DNA of 64,000 nt from Rhipicephalus microplus (lineage: Eukaryota; Arthropoda; Arachnida; Ixodida; Ixodidae). Under the pieces are notes generated by a model. It searched no databases. It saw nothing but the letters and a program-made list of their open reading frames with translations, and was not told the origin of the DNA. Positions 1 to 11,582 of the stretch are shown here, piece after piece. The translations under genes and the position numbers were made by a program. The stretch spans positions 318,640,616 to 318,704,615 of the forward strand of contig NC_134710.1 in NCBI RefSeq assembly GCF_043290135.1. The letters are read 5' to 3'. Each line of letters begins with the position of its first letter. Positions within the stretch are counted from its first letter, which is position 1.

Positions 1-411
1 GCATGGCATTAGCGCTGCCGTACACGATAGCGCGAAATCATGCAGTCTGAAGGTGCTTTTAAGTGAGAAGCACTTTGTACAAACCACATAAAAAATAAAA
101 AAGATTAAGCGAGAAATAGACAGAGATGGAAAAAGAAGAAATACGAAGACAAATAGAAAGGGCAAGAAAAAAATAGGCGAAATACAGACAAAAAAACTGT
201 AAAAAAAGAAAGAGAGGAGGAAAGGAAGCTCAAGAGAAACAAAGGAGACTTCCCAGCTTCGCACTTTCTTCAGGCTTGCTGCGTGTGCTAGATACCTCCA
301 CTCCCACTGCAGTCTGGCTCTTAGCTGTTGTGCTATACTTATAGAAAGCATCAACATCGTAAGGCTGGCCCTAAATTTGTCGTCTGACAGCAATTCGGCA
401 AACCTCATCAA

Positions 412-652
412 GCCACGGTGGTCTAGCAGTTAAAGTACTCGGCTGCTGATCGGTCGCGGGTTTGAATCCTGGCTGCAGCGGCTGCATTTCTGTTGGAGGC
501 GGAATTGCTGTAGGCACGTGTGCTCAGATTTGGGTGCACGTTAAAGAACTCCAGGTAGTCGAAATTTCCAGAGCCCTCCACTATGGCGTCTCTCATAATC
601 ATATCATGGTTTTGGGACGTTAAACCTCACATATCAATCAATCAATAAAAAA
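412..652 (+). repeat. Ruka-type tRNA-derived SINE
   Basis: A tRNA-like head (box A-like GGTCTAGCAGTTAAAGTACTC and box B-like GGGTTTGAATCC) is followed by the body known from tick Ruka SINEs: a GTGCACGTTAAAGAACTCCA segment, a CCCTCCACTATGGCGTCTCTC segment, then TTTTGGGACGTTAAACCTC and a CAATCAATCAATAAAAAA tail. All of this is seen directly. Such elements have no coding capacity and use LINE machinery. I did not find a convincing target-site duplication. Confidence 0.9.
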
Positions 653-3214
653 TGACACTGAAAGTGAAGGCAATAATAGCTTGGTGTGCGAGTCTCAAAG
701 TATGGATGGCACATGCAGCAACTGTCTTATTTAGGTTTCATAGTTATGAACTTCTTTTAGTAAGCTTCCCCGTAACACAACTGTGTAATATGCGGAATCA
801 AATTAATGGGCTCAATTGACTAATTGCTTTACAATGGAGCATGCTACCTGGGGCCTGTACTATCTCTTACTGAACATTATCGATATGCCCATCTCTACTG
901 CTGTTCCATTCATATTTGAGAATAAACTTCTTTAAAGTGAGCAAAAGTTGCAATGATACTGGATCAATTACTATATATTTTTAATTTCCTCATTGTTTGA
1001 GGAGTAGTAACTTCTATAGAAAAAACCAGGCAAGGCACAAAGTAAACTTAAATGAACATGTTTAAGAGCTGAATTTTATCGTGATACCTCAAAGTAGTTT
1101 GAAAACTGCAAAGCGCAGGGGAAATTCACCTTAAAAAGTAAAAGCACCACATACCACTTGAAAGGAGAAAGAGACTATCGTATTTACTTGAAAATAGTTT
1201 GAGCAAGGATATACGTACACTCCTATATAATAATGTACAGTCAAAAAAACTTTTAAAATATTAAATGTAGGTCGACCCACATCATTTGAGAAGAGAACGA
1301 ATTTTGGAACATGACACCTCTTTATTTACATTAAGCACACACCAAATCCATAAAGTGTCAGATTCCAGCAAGCAAAAGCATGGCCTTCTTTCTATTTGAA
1401 GATGGAAACGATGAGATACTGCACGCTCTTAAGGGGGTGCTACAACACTTTTCAGAGTAATTATCAAATGGTTTCATTAAAGGAGCCTATTGTTTTATGA
1501 ACCAACTGCCACAAATAAAATCCGTCACGTACGAGTAGAGTTCGAGGGACTCGCTGCATGCTTTAACCCTTTGCAAGTTCATCAATATTTTTCACATAAC
1601 CGAAATTATGCCAGAGGAATTCGTAAATAGCGTGCTTAGAAATAGTATGAAGCAAGTTTCACCAAAATATGACCATTAGTTTTTAAGAAAAAAGTAAGAC
1701 GTATGTGTCCCATTCACCCATGAAGTGTCCTTGAAAAAGTGGGACAACACCTGTCTTATTGTCTCAAGAGGCCACCTAGCTGTAATCCTTTTGCCGAATT
1801 TCTTGAATGAAAAGGCATGATGCAAGCAGCTCACTAGGTTTGGGCGTTTCGAGCTTACAAGCGTAATGCATGCACTGGGCACTTAGGATCACATCTGCCA
1901 AGCTTTGCGATGCTACAGATAGAGAAAAGATGTGAAATTTCAAAGTGAATGCCACTTGCCTTTCTTATCACCCGTGTGTGCCGCATACTGGATGGAGTGA
2001 CTTACAACAAGGAATGGTTATGCTCTTACGTCGCTCCATTAAGTTGACATTGGTGTTCCGAAGTCGTTCATCATACACCACCGTTCACTCTTAATCAGGT
2101 CCTGATTAAATGCTGGCTATAGCTAGAAAACCAGACAAAAATATTTAATTTTCTGACTATACAGAGCTCTTGAAGCGGACCAGATTAAGAAGTTTGTACG
2201 GGACATTGCGAGAATTATTCTTGGTGACAAGTCACACGGGGTACGTACAAGTCCTTGAAATCCTTGAAAACTGTTGAACTTGAAAAACTTGTTTTCAAGG
2301 GCCTTGAATGTCCTGGAATTTTCACCCACCCTTGAAAATCCTTGAATTTCCTGAGCAGTGCACTCCCATATTGACATTGCAATCTTCTTAATGTGGTAGA
2401 TCACCCTCAACATGACAAACTCTCCAGTTCATAAACAGTACTTTGGTGTGAGTGCACATGATTCTGTTTTGCAAAACTGTACTGAGAAAAAACTCAGTTT
2501 AGGCATACCAATGAATGCTATCTCAAATATTTTTTGAATCTCAATACCTCTTATAAGCGGTTATTGCGTGTTGTGTTCTTGAGAACCTATCAAGACTTGA
2601 TGTTTTTGTTATTACTTAATGATGTCCATTTACTCAAATGCAATGAAAAACAAGCCATTTTTGAAGATTTTATAGAAAAAAATTTCAAGTTTGCATGGCC
2701 CTTTTAGACCTTGAAAAACTTGCAAGAAATCCTGGAAAGTCCTGGAACCCTTCATGTGTAATTTGTTTATTCTGTTGTTGAGTATAATGACTGAAAGCCA
2801 AGAGAAATTATAAAACCCACAAATAAAATGTAAGCTTGTTTTTACTTTAATTCTAATGGCCACTCCCATAGTCACCTAGAAGGCGGGGGTGCAAAGCCAG
2901 CCCCACACATTGACATAATAGAGAGGGGGCCATGTGACTCGGGCAGGGGGGGGGGGTAGTGATGAACCTTCGTCCCCTCCGATAGGGAAACCTGTGCATG
3001 CCTAGGCTCACTAAAGATCTCGTGTAATGTCATTACAACTTTCGTTTCCCTTTCTACAGAGATACGTCAAAGCTGGATGCATTTGCTATGGGCTTAGATC
3101 GGGAGAATAAGCTTTTACGTAGACTTTGGAAGTGAAATAAAATAATAACGTCTGCCCAGAATCAGAGCAAGAAAACCATTGTCACAAACATCGACACTTT
3201 CTGCAAGACAGTGG
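653..3214. other. Non-coding region; CCTTGAAA-rich repeat near 2240-2770
   Basis: No convincing gene. The short open frames here have no recognisable domain. Two stretches, about 2245-2350 and 2700-2755, are built of imperfect repeats of the type CCTTGAAAATCCTTGAA and CTTGAAAAACTTG, which spell a spurious peptide rich in F, K, Q and G. A G-run-rich stretch lies at 2880-2960. I see nothing else that can be supported. Confidence 0.5.
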
Positions 3215-3225
3215 AACATAACTGA

Positions 3226-3449
3226 TTGATTGATTTGTGGGGTTTAACGTCCCAAAACCACTAAATCATTATGAGAGACGCCGTAGTGGAGGGCTCCGAA
3301 AATTTCGACCACCTGGGGTTCTTTGACGTGCACCCAAATCTGAGTACACGGGCCTACAACATTTCTGCCTCCATCGGAAATAAAGCCGCCACAACCGGGA
3401 TTCGATCCCACAACCAGCGGATCAGCAGCCGAGTACCTTAGCCACTTGT
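3226..3449 (-). repeat. Ruka SINE with 11-bp target-site duplication
   Basis: Reverse-complement copy of the Ruka SINE. It starts (plus strand) with the TTGATTGATTTG tail and GGGGTTTAACGTCCCAAAACCA, and ends with the tRNA-like head containing GGGATTCGATCCC. The 11-mer AACATAACTGA occurs immediately on both sides, at 3215-3225 and 3450-3460. This is the target-site duplication expected for LINE-mediated retrotransposition and fixes both ends of the element. Confidence 0.93.
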
Positions 3450-3551
3450 AACATAACTGAGGGCGGGTATGTGCGAATGGTATGCGGGTATGTGCCACAT
3501 GTGATCACTTCATATCTACCCAGGAACGTCAAGAACAGACATAGGTAATTT

Positions 3552-3702
3552 TAACGCGTAAGCATTAGGAAAAAGCTGACATTGGGAGCGTTGCTCCGAC
3601 AAATGCAGAGAATAAATGTTGGCGTTCCAAGCAGAAACCGAACCTCCACATTCTGTGTGGCAATCAAGTATTTTACCACAGAGCCGTGCCAGGTCTCGGA
3701 AC
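3552..3702 (-). repeat. tRNA-Gly-like SINE
   Basis: On the minus strand the sequence reads GGCACGGCTCTGTGGTAAAA, then a loop region with GCC, then GGTTCGGTTTC. This resembles the A box, GCC anticodon region and B box of tRNA-Gly(GCC), with several mismatches. The downstream part (CGGAGCAACGCTCCCAATGT on the minus strand) is non-tRNA. It is best read as a tRNA-derived SINE rather than a tRNA gene. Ends are approximate. Confidence 0.6.
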
Positions 3703-4930
3703 TACTTTTCAAATAGACCATAATGTTCGTGAAACATCAATTGTGGTTGAAGTGCTGGCTCTCCACTTATATAAATGTTACATAAGTACCTCTATTATAC
3801 AGCTCTCACATTGGGTAAACGTCAATTGTAGTAAGGGGCAATCCGGTGAAGTTGATTTAGGTAGCAGTGTCCAGTGCTTTACATCAGCTTACCACTTTTA
3901 GTGTTGCTAATATCCATGTTGCTGTAGGCATCGTTATGCAACTGTAAATGACTAGTTATATAAAACATTTGCAGCTACCTGTGCGTGCATTGATACTTAT
4001 CTTTAGCACCACTTCATTACGTTTCACTCAATAAAAAAATTACAACACAGTAATCTTCCATGCTCATGCTTCACATAACATGGATTCCCAATGTACGTGG
4101 GACTTCCTGAATTTTTATTCAAATGCGTGACTTACCTTTGATGTGATCAAGAGCACCCGCACGGGCATGCGACGGCTGTGGTAACGATGGAACTTACGAT
4201 GCCCAAATAAACCAACAGCTGTGAACTTTTGAGTGTACAGTGCAATAATTAGGAAATTTGGCATCATTTATAGAGAGCAGAAGGAGCGATTACTAGCAGA
4301 CTTTCAAAATTGTAAATTCCAGGCTAGTTGCTGTCTTATGTTTGAATGGTACGTTCTTAGGAGCCTGAACTACCAATCATCATTTTCTAGCCATGTAGAA
4401 AAAATGTTGCAAAGCCCCTTTAAAAAGCAAAATATTTAAGATTTACGTATTCTGTCCAGAACTATCTTGCTGGCGTGGGCTCATCGTCGTCAGAGGTGCT
4501 TCTATGCTTACCACTGTCCAAATGCGTTGTGTATGTGCTTACGAGTCGTTGGGCAGCTACTCTGCACCCGTTTAGTTCTTTAACACTATCTGATGTTTGA
4601 GACAAAAGAATCACATAGAGCAATCATGACTCTGTGTACAACACCATTTTATTTCTGACAACTTTATCCATCGACAAAAGATCTATGCCGAGTGCAGTTG
4701 TGGTGTCCGAGTCGAAACTGCAGTTGGCAGCAATCACCGTGACCTAACATTTTTGTAAGTTCTTATTGCATTTTCTTGTTTTTATTTTGTTGGAGTGCAA
4801 GTTTACTGCAAGCATATATAGTAGGTACGCTAGTGTTACTTTATCAGCTAGTACTGTTCCAGACTTTGATCACTCATATAGGTCGATGGCTATTAATGGA
4901 CATTTGTGAAAAGGAAAAAAGTCAACCTAC
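3703..4930. other. Non-coding region with one TTAA-MITE end
   Basis: No gene is recognised. At 4400-4423 the sequence GTTGCAAAGCCCCTTTAA looks like the right end of a TTAA-flanked MITE related to those at 12296, 19179 and 27182. No matching left end was found nearby, so it is probably a truncated copy. Confidence 0.4.
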
Positions 4931-5038
4931 ACCATATTTACTCGCATAAATTGAGCACTTTTTTGCGTGAATTTAGGGCTTAAAAGTGAGGGTGCCCAAA
5001 TTAAACAGAAATTTTGTGAACGCATGCGATATATATAC

Positions 5039-5220
5039 TGTTGCGCATGCCTGGAAAGAAAATGAAGATGGGTGAACGTGCGGGCTGCACCGATCTGCAG
5101 CGAAAGAGAGAAGACCGGGAGCTGTGATCAGCAACCTGTTGACGGCTCTGGCGCTTCTCTTCGCAACCAAATAAACGGCCCCTTCAGCCGTGTACGTCCT
5201 GGTCCTCTTCGTGCGTAACA
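5039..5220 (+). repeat. 5' LTR of gypsy A
   Basis: This 182-bp LTR has TG...CA ends. It contains the likely polyadenylation signal AATAAA in the context ACCAAATAAACGGCCCC. It aligns along its whole length with 17024-17200. The sequence after it, beginning GATTGGTGTAGGTGCTGG, is where the primer-binding site should be. Confidence 0.88.
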
Positions 5221-5324
5221 GATTGGTGTAGGTGCTGGGTAAGACGACCCCAACAACGAGAGCTTCACTACCAGGACTTCGCCGCAGCCGCCCCCTTGCC
5301 GGACTCCCGCCTGCGCTCACCGTA

Positions 5325-6105
5325 ATGGCCCAAAACCTCCCATCTATCGCTTCAAGGCCAACTCGGATGGGTTTCGTGCTATACTACCGAGTCCCATCAA
5401 CCTTCGGAGGAAAATCGGGAGAAGATGTCGACGCATGGCTCGTCCAGTACAAGCCAGTCAGCAAGTAATGACTGGGATACCACCGCTCAGCTCACCAACG
5501 TGGTCTTTTGCCTTATAGATACTACGCTTGTGTGGTACGAAAACCATAACGACACGCTGACGACATCGAGGACGCTTTTGTTGCAGAGCTAAAAGCGTGT
5601 TTCGGCGACTTGAGCATCAAAAGGAAGCAGGTTGAGCAGACATTGTCTCAATGTGCGTAGCTGCCAGGTGCGACATGCACCACATGTATAGAGAATGTGC
5701 TGAAGATCTGCAAGGTGGTTCTGCTCTGATGTCAGAAGACGAAGTCGGACATCTGCTGAAAGGCATAGTCGAGGATGTCTATAATTTTCTCATCGAAAAA
5801 GAGCCCCTGCGCTCAGTGTCCTATGTCATTCAGCATTGCCGAACTTTCTAACAGCTCAAAATGCGCAGGATTGCTCCAATGTTCGGCCGGCTCACAAATG
5901 TTACAACGGTTGCCAGCATCGGCACGAGCTCCTGCCCAGACCTGTCTTCGCCAATTCGACAGATTGTTCGCGAAGACCTTTCTCGCTATGGAGAGCAGAC
6001 ACATTCAGCAGTCGATCACCATTCTGTATACGACCAACATTTGGTATATGCGTCACGTGAGGCTGTGACTGCGCAGCCACCTTCTACGACCACTTGGCAA
6101 TTGAT
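5325..6105 (+). pseudogene. gypsy A gag fragment (N-terminal part)
   Basis: An ATG at 5325 opens a frame MAQNLPSIASRP... that stops at 5468. Gag-like coding continues in shifted frames to about 6105, including a stretch with GGSALMSEDEVGHLLKG and DVYNFLI. The first codons lie just downstream of the 5' LTR, as expected for gag. The frame is broken by at least two frameshifts. The remainder of gag resumes after gypsy B at about 11590-12140, where a basic, R/P-rich stretch is seen. No clean zinc knuckle was recognised. Assignment as gag rests on position and context. Confidence 0.6.
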
Positions 6106-6657
6106 GGTTTGTGCATGTAACGAGCTCGTATATGGCGAGACAGAGCTCTACACGAAACGCTCATGTTTGTGGGAAAAGAACCAAAACCTTTTATACAAAA
6201 CTACAGCACATCGCGTCTTTCTTGAAGCTCACTTCATTGACATCCTATAGCATTTCACTGCATGTGTTCATTTTTTATGCAGGCTGCAGTTTGTGTGCCT
6301 AAAAAATTAACAAGAACAGTTGAAAGAAAAGCAGTGCATGTAAATTTTCACTTGTTCTTGCAATTCATATAAATGTGTAAAAACAGAAAATGCCTCAAAA
6401 TTGGAATTCAGAAATATTTGGGGTAATATGCTGCTCACGAAATAAAAAAATAACTGGTTGAATCTGTTCCAAAATACATGTGCTTCAGAAAATATAAAAT
6501 TGCTTTAAGCCTTTGTTTCCCATAGTCAATCCACAATTCGGTTGTACAATTAAATAATTTTTTGTGTATAAGTAATAAAAATACTTAGAAAAATTGAATG
6601 AGGCTGCGACTGCGCCGCCACCTTCTACGACCTTGTTGGCAATTGATGGTTTGTGCA
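6058..6657 (+). other. Duplicated gag/LTR-B junction with host-gene fragment between
   Basis: A segment of about 117 bp at 6058-6174 (gag of element A plus the first 59 bp of the left LTR of element B) is repeated at 6599-6718 with a few mismatches. The second copy continues into the full LTR of B. Between them, 6175 to about 6520 is clearly similar, in the same orientation, to 21065-21450. That region is exon 3 of the C1orf131-like gene and its upstream intron. Similarity is judged by eye at roughly 70-80 percent with indels. The remainder to 6598 is unassigned. Confidence 0.75.
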
Positions 6658-7438
6658 TGTAACGAGCTCGTATATGGTGAGACAGAGCTCTACACGAAAC
6701 GCTCGTGTTTGTGGGAAAAGAACCACGATGACTTAACCTTCATCGGGACAATAACGAGGCCGCTTCTGCATGAACAAAATCAATGTATTTACAGAGGATG
6801 ATAAAACTATAATGGTAGTAAGGAAATAGAGCAAGTGCTAAGAGTGCTAAAGAAAAGCCAATGATCAAACAAAGCAAAGAATGAGTTCACCGGGGGCTGC
6901 GCGGTGGTCAAGTCCCGCGAAAGGGTTGAACGGCTGAACAACGTTGAGTCAAGGCACTCGATGCTTGGGTAGCGCGATAGCTATGCTGCCAGCCGCGGTC
7001 AGCAATCCTGCTCACCACCGGGTCGTCGACCTTGAACACGCATGTCTCCTGCCACATTGCTCACGAATGCTGGCTGAAGCTCACTGTGGTAGACACGTGG
7101 CTCGCCTGGCGGGAAGGTCCTGGCGACGTTTCAACCACGCCAGGCCCGAGGTGGTCGAAAGGCTGGTTTGGCCACAGTTGCTTCAACTGCTGGTTTGGCC
7201 CCGGTTGGGAGCCTGCTGCTACCTTGAGTCCGGAACCCAACAGGTCCCTGCTCCTGCGCCCTTGTTCTTCGATCGCCAGCCACGTCTGCCTATCTTCTTC
7301 CCCTACTTTCTCGGTTTCGTCCCATCGCGTCTCGCACCACCGCGTGCCCCGATTCCGCACATCATCTTCCTCGATGGTCTCAGAGGCGCGCAGTTCATGT
7401 CCCCATACTTCACTGTTCACTTGGCCCCTCACTTATCA
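6658..7438 (-). repeat. 3' LTR of gypsy B
   Basis: Aligns with 10819-11582. On the minus strand the purine tract GGGGGAGGGGCATGAG (about 7439-7455) immediately precedes the LTR start, which is the expected place of the polypurine tract. Overlapping plus-strand open frames of up to 242 codons in this LTR are GC-rich artefacts that are not preserved in the other LTR. Confidence 0.85.
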
Positions 7439-7685
7439 CTCATGCCCCTCCCCCGAGAAATGTTTTTTTTTTTCCTAAATAAAACTTTGCGGGTACGTTT
7501 TAGTCACATTGATCACTTGTCCACACGAGAACATTGCACTGCAATGGTGAACACAAGTCCACAAGAAGTCCACAAAGAATGTTCGAATATACACAGGCAA
7601 GCGAAAATTGGAATACTTCCGTGCAAGGTTATGTTACAATCTACTGATGAAGTCGGCTACTACATTCTCTGAGCTTCTAATATGT

Positions 7686-9223
7686 CTAGTAACAAAGAAT
7701 CTTTTTGTATTTTTTTTCTCTATTTCTGGGGATATCGAAGAATACATTATTATAAGCACCTAAGATCTTGTGGGGCTGAATTTGTCGCTCTTCCTCTAAT
7801 CCCTCGGCTGTAGGTATTGCTTTCACGCCAACACTTCGGGCAACCTTGCAAGTTGATAGAGGTTTGTCTGCTTTGTCCTCTTCCATGACCACGAAAGATG
7901 CTGGCTGAGAGGTTCTTTGCAGCTGCCGGTTTTCGTAGTGCTTTAACGTATTTATGTGGAACAGTTTGTTATCATGTCCCAGTGCCAATAAATAGCCGTG
8001 GTTACCCTTTTTCCCAGCGACTCTAAATGGCCCTTTCCACTGCATTAGTAACTTGTTTTTCGTGGTAGGAAGTAAGATCAAGATCTCTAATTTTGAGCTG
8101 ACGGTTCTTGTTCCCCCGATCGTAGTATCTCTTTTGAATTCTCTTTGCTTGTGACAGGTTCTCATTGGCTACTTGCAACGTCTTCTCAAGACGATCTCGA
8201 AGATCCAAGACGTAGCCATATGTTGTTTTCATTTCGCCCTGATGTGTTCTCATGCCCACATCTCTTTCAATATGCTGAGAGGGCCTTGAACGCATCTTCC
8301 ATAAATAAGTTCGAAGGGCGAGAACCCATGCTGGTTTGAGGTACCTCTCTACACGCAAACAGGGGTGGTATCAGCAGCCAATCACATGATTTTGGATCTT
8401 CTTGGCATAGTTTACACAGCATCTGTTTCAGCGGGCCATTGAATCTTTCCACCATCTTGTTGCACATGGGGTGGTAGGGTGTCGAATTCAGACGCTTGAT
8501 GGTCAGCAAGTCGTTGACATCTCTCATCAACTCGGACGTGAAGCAGGATACCCGATCGCATAGAATCTCACGGGGAAATCCAGTGCGCAAGGACATTTAT
8601 TTCTACAGGCCCTCTGTCAGTCGCCGAATCAATAGCGGGCAGAGCCACTGCATCCGAGTAGCGGGTAGCGAAGTCAACCATCGTCAGTATGTATCAGTTA
8701 CCTCTGTTAGGAACTGGTTTCAAGGGACCGATAATGTCTACTGCTAGTCGCTAGAATGGATTATCAATCAGTGGCATTTGACCCAGTGGTGCCTTGCCTA
8801 CTTTACTTTTTGGAAACGTTCTTCGGCATGTATCACATGATCGAACATAGCGTTTACTTCTTCCTGTATTTCAGGCCATTAGAACGATCCCAAGACACGA
8901 TCAGTACGTTTGATGCCTTGATGCCCCGACATCAGACTTTCGTGAACCATCTCAAGCACTTGGCTATGCAGTTTACTGGAGACGACCAGCTGCTTCACCA
9001 TTTTGTTAGAGGATAACCGGTAATGGCGGTAGATTATCCTCTTTTTTGCGGTATACGAATACCATGTTGATCCTCTTCCAAAATAAACTTGTCCGACTTT
9101 GTCGCTGCAGGTATCCAAGGTCTTATCTTCAGCTTGCGCAGCTTTCAGCTCCTCTCTCGTCATTTTCAGTGTCGACCTTGTGTGTTGCTGAGTTTGGCTA
9201 GAAGCTTGCACTCTTGATGCCAC
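7686..9223 (-). pseudogene. Integrase of gypsy B
   Basis: Read 9223 to 7686 on the minus strand in three frames. The order is an N-terminal zinc-binding region ending HESLMSGHQGIKRT, a first catalytic Asp in LAVDIIGPL (near 8740), a second in LCDRVSCF (near 8560), and the catalytic Glu in YHPMCNKMVERFNGPL (near 8450). A C-terminal part follows with KGPFRVAGKKG and KLFHINTLKHY, typical of gypsy integrases. The D,D,E residues are all present, but frameshifts and stops near 8600-8870 and 8030-8350 break the reading frame. The tail (HKILGAYNNVFFDIP) resembles the linker just before RT in Gmr1-like elements, after which the coding region stops. Confidence 0.85.
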
Positions 9224-9394
9224 TCAGGAAGGGCTTCCTATGTTGGCCTTTTTTATACTTCACACGGGCCAGGCTGTCTGACTTAAACTTCACTGCCGCT
9301 AGTCTCTCTTCCCATGTTGAATCTGGGTCATGGGCCTGACGTAATCCGGGCACATTTCCCATGATGATGTCGCACAATGGAGACCTTATGCATT

Positions 9395-9595
9395 TTACGA
9401 TACATACGCCTGAAAAGTAGGGTGAAAAATTTCCACCACTGCTTCTGGAATCATAATTTTGCTTCCGTTCGCAAACAACGTAGTCGTGGTTCGCGTAAGT
9501 GCTTCGTCTGGCACAAGAGAATGACGCACAATCATCGTGTCACTTCCCGTATCTCGCAATACTGATACTATCTTTCCAAGCATGATGCCTTGCAA
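9395..9595 (-). pseudogene. Retroviral-type aspartic protease of gypsy B
   Basis: The minus-strand frame contains LRDTGSDTMIV, the active-site D-T/S-G of retropepsins, followed by the hydrophobic strand pattern of the family. It lies directly between the gag zinc knuckles (upstream, other frame) and the integrase (downstream). Only the N-terminal half of a protease is obvious. The rest to 9224 is out of frame. Confidence 0.75.
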
Positions 9596-10724
9596 ACACT
9601 GGAATTGGTCGCTTGGTCATCTTTGGTCTCATATTCACTGCGCTAGCTTTACAATCTTCATTCTGGTTGTCATCTACCTCGTCAACTTCCTTACAGTTCT
9701 GGTTTGGCGACCATATACATGACGTTTTCCGTGTGGTGGCGGTTTTATTGGTGCACGCTTGACTGTCGTGCTCGGGTTTGTGACAAAACCTACAGAATGA
9801 TTGCCTTTTCCGAGATCGGCATTTTGCAGCTATGTGGCCGGACTTGTCACACACAAAACATCGAGTGGGAACGTTTGATGTCGTGTTTGCGCCTTTTCCT
9901 GCCGAGGTATTCTCCTTTTTTTCCCAGAAAACCAGCAAGTTTGTCTGTCGTTGAGCTTCCAAGAAGTTGTCGGCGGCTTCCGCCATCTCTTCCACCTTGC
10001 GGCAGTTTTTCTCTCGTAGAAATAGTGCCACTTTATCATGACAGCTGTTCCTAAACTGTTCCGCTACTACGAGGTTCCGAACGGCTGAGTACTCTTTTTC
10101 TATCTTTGACATCTCGACCCATTTGTCAAAGAAACTTGATAGCCTCGCGGCGCACTGCCCGCCCATTTCATTTTCTTGTGATTTGCTGTGCCGGAATTTG
10201 GAATTTTTCACAGTAGCCCTGCGCGGTGAACCGAAATCTTCGCAAGAGCGCCAGCTTGGTTTTGTTATAATCGAGTGCCTCTACTGGAGACAGACGACCG
10301 AAGACTTCTTGAGCGTTTCTCCACTCAAACACTAACTTAGGGCCGTGGCCCACTTGTCTTTTGGCCAATCTTGGCCGGTAGCAATATTCTCAAATCTCTT
10401 CAGGTACGCGTCTAAGTCATCCCAATTCTCATTGAACGCAGGCATAAAATTGTGAGGATTGACGTTAGACGATGCCCGAACTTGTTGGCCTTCGTCAGCC
10501 ACCACTGACTCCCTCACGTCTTGAGCCTGAGCAAGTTGCAGACGCAACTGTAAAGTCCTCTGAGATTCCGCTTCAAGTTTCCGTTCTAACTCCATCTTCT
10601 CTTTGATGGCTTCGCGATCTGCTGCCCTATTGTCTCGAGCTCGAGCCTTCCGTTCTACCCAAGCATTTAGCTCAGCTCCTTCTAGCCCCATACGCAATGC
10701 CAGTTTCACTATATCCGAACTCAT
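9540..10724 (-). pseudogene. gag of gypsy B with SCAN-like capsid and zinc knuckles
   Basis: Starts MSSDIVKLALRMGLEGAELN at 10724, followed by a long charged helix (residues about 20-75) and a segment WDDLDAYLKRFE. After frame changes near 10335 and 10200 comes GQCAARLSSFFDKWVEMSK with VAEQFRNSCHDKVALFLRE. This pattern is shared by the SCAN domain and the capsid C-terminal domain of Gmr1-like gypsy elements. Two knuckles follow: CFVCDKSGHIAAKC and CRFCHKPEHDSQAC. The second has an extended form of the CX2CX4HX4C motif. Two frameshifts interrupt the gene. Confidence 0.8.
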
Positions 10725-10818
10725 CTTTGATCGGTCTTTTTATACTCTTAACAAATTGTAATAACTCATGTGACTAATAATGCAATAAACGGCTTTGTCC
10801 TGTCGCCTTGAACGCCAA

Positions 10819-11582
10819 TGTAACGAGCTTGTATATGGCTAGACAGAGCTCTACACGAAGCGCTTGTGTTTGTTGAAAAAGAACCACGATGCCTTAACCA
10901 TCACCGGGACAATAACGAGGCCGCTTCTGCATGAACAAAATCGATGTATTTACAGATGATGATAAAGCTATAATGGTAGTAAGGAAATAGAGCAAGTGCT
11001 AAGAATGCTAAAGAAAAGTCAATGATCAAACGAAGCAAAGAATGAGTTCACTGGGAGCAGCGAGATGGTCAAGTCCCGGGAAAGGGTTGAACGGCTCAAT
11101 GACACTGAGTGAAGGCACTCGATGCTTGGGTAGCGCGGTAGCTGCGCTGCCAGCCGCAGTCAGCAACGCTGCTCACCACCGGGTCGTCGACCTTGAACGC
11201 GCATGGCTCCTGCCACATTGCTCACGAATGCTGGGTGAGGGTCACTGTGGTAGACGTGTGGCTTGCCTGGCAGGAACGTCCTGGCGACATTTCAACCACG
11301 CCAAGCCCGACCGAGGTGGTCGGAAGGCTGGTTCAGCCACAGGTGCGTGGACGGCTGGTTTGGCTCCGGGTGGGAGCCAGAACCCGACAGGTCTCTGCTC
11401 CCGCGCCCTAGTTCTTCGATCCCCAGCCGTATTTGCCTATCTACTCCTTCTTTCTCGGTTTCATCCCACCGCGTGCCCCGATTCCGCACATCGTCTTCCT
11501 CGATGGTCTCAGAGGTGCACAGTTCAAACGCATCCCCCGCACTTCACTGTTCACTTGGCCCCTCACATACGGCCACTTATCA
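10819..11582 (-). repeat. 5' LTR of gypsy B
   Basis: 764 bp, similar to 6658-7438 apart from small indels, including an extra segment ATACGGCCAC near 11568. On the minus strand it is followed by TTGGCGTTCAAGGCGACAGG, which starts with the TGG expected of a tRNA primer-binding site. Confidence 0.83.

Larger units (their letters stand above)
6658..11582 (-). mobile_element. Gmr1-like Ty3/gypsy element B lacking reverse transcriptase
   Basis: LTRs of 781 and 764 bp (6658-7438 and 10819-11582) bound a 3.4-kb interior whose genes run on the minus strand: gag with a SCAN-like capsid segment and two CCHC knuckles, aspartic protease, then integrase. Protease directly followed by integrase is the order known from Gmr1-like gypsy elements, in which RT-RNase H follows integrase. 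Here coding ends near 7690 with a segment typical of what precedes RT, and no RT or RNase H motif is present. Minus-strand LTR ends are TGATAAG and GTTACA. GTGCA lies immediately left (6653-6657) and two bases beyond the right end (11585-11589), a probable target duplication. It is inserted in the gag of element A. Confidence 0.85.

Noticed and set aside
1..400. Gene in the A-rich start of the window
   Set aside because: Purine-rich, lysine/glutamate-like composition in all frames without an open frame of useful length or a domain.
6944..7672. 242-codon plus-strand open frame and overlapping frames
   Set aside because: They lie in the LTR of gypsy B and are not preserved in the partner LTR at 10819-11582. 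GC-rich artefact with no domain.
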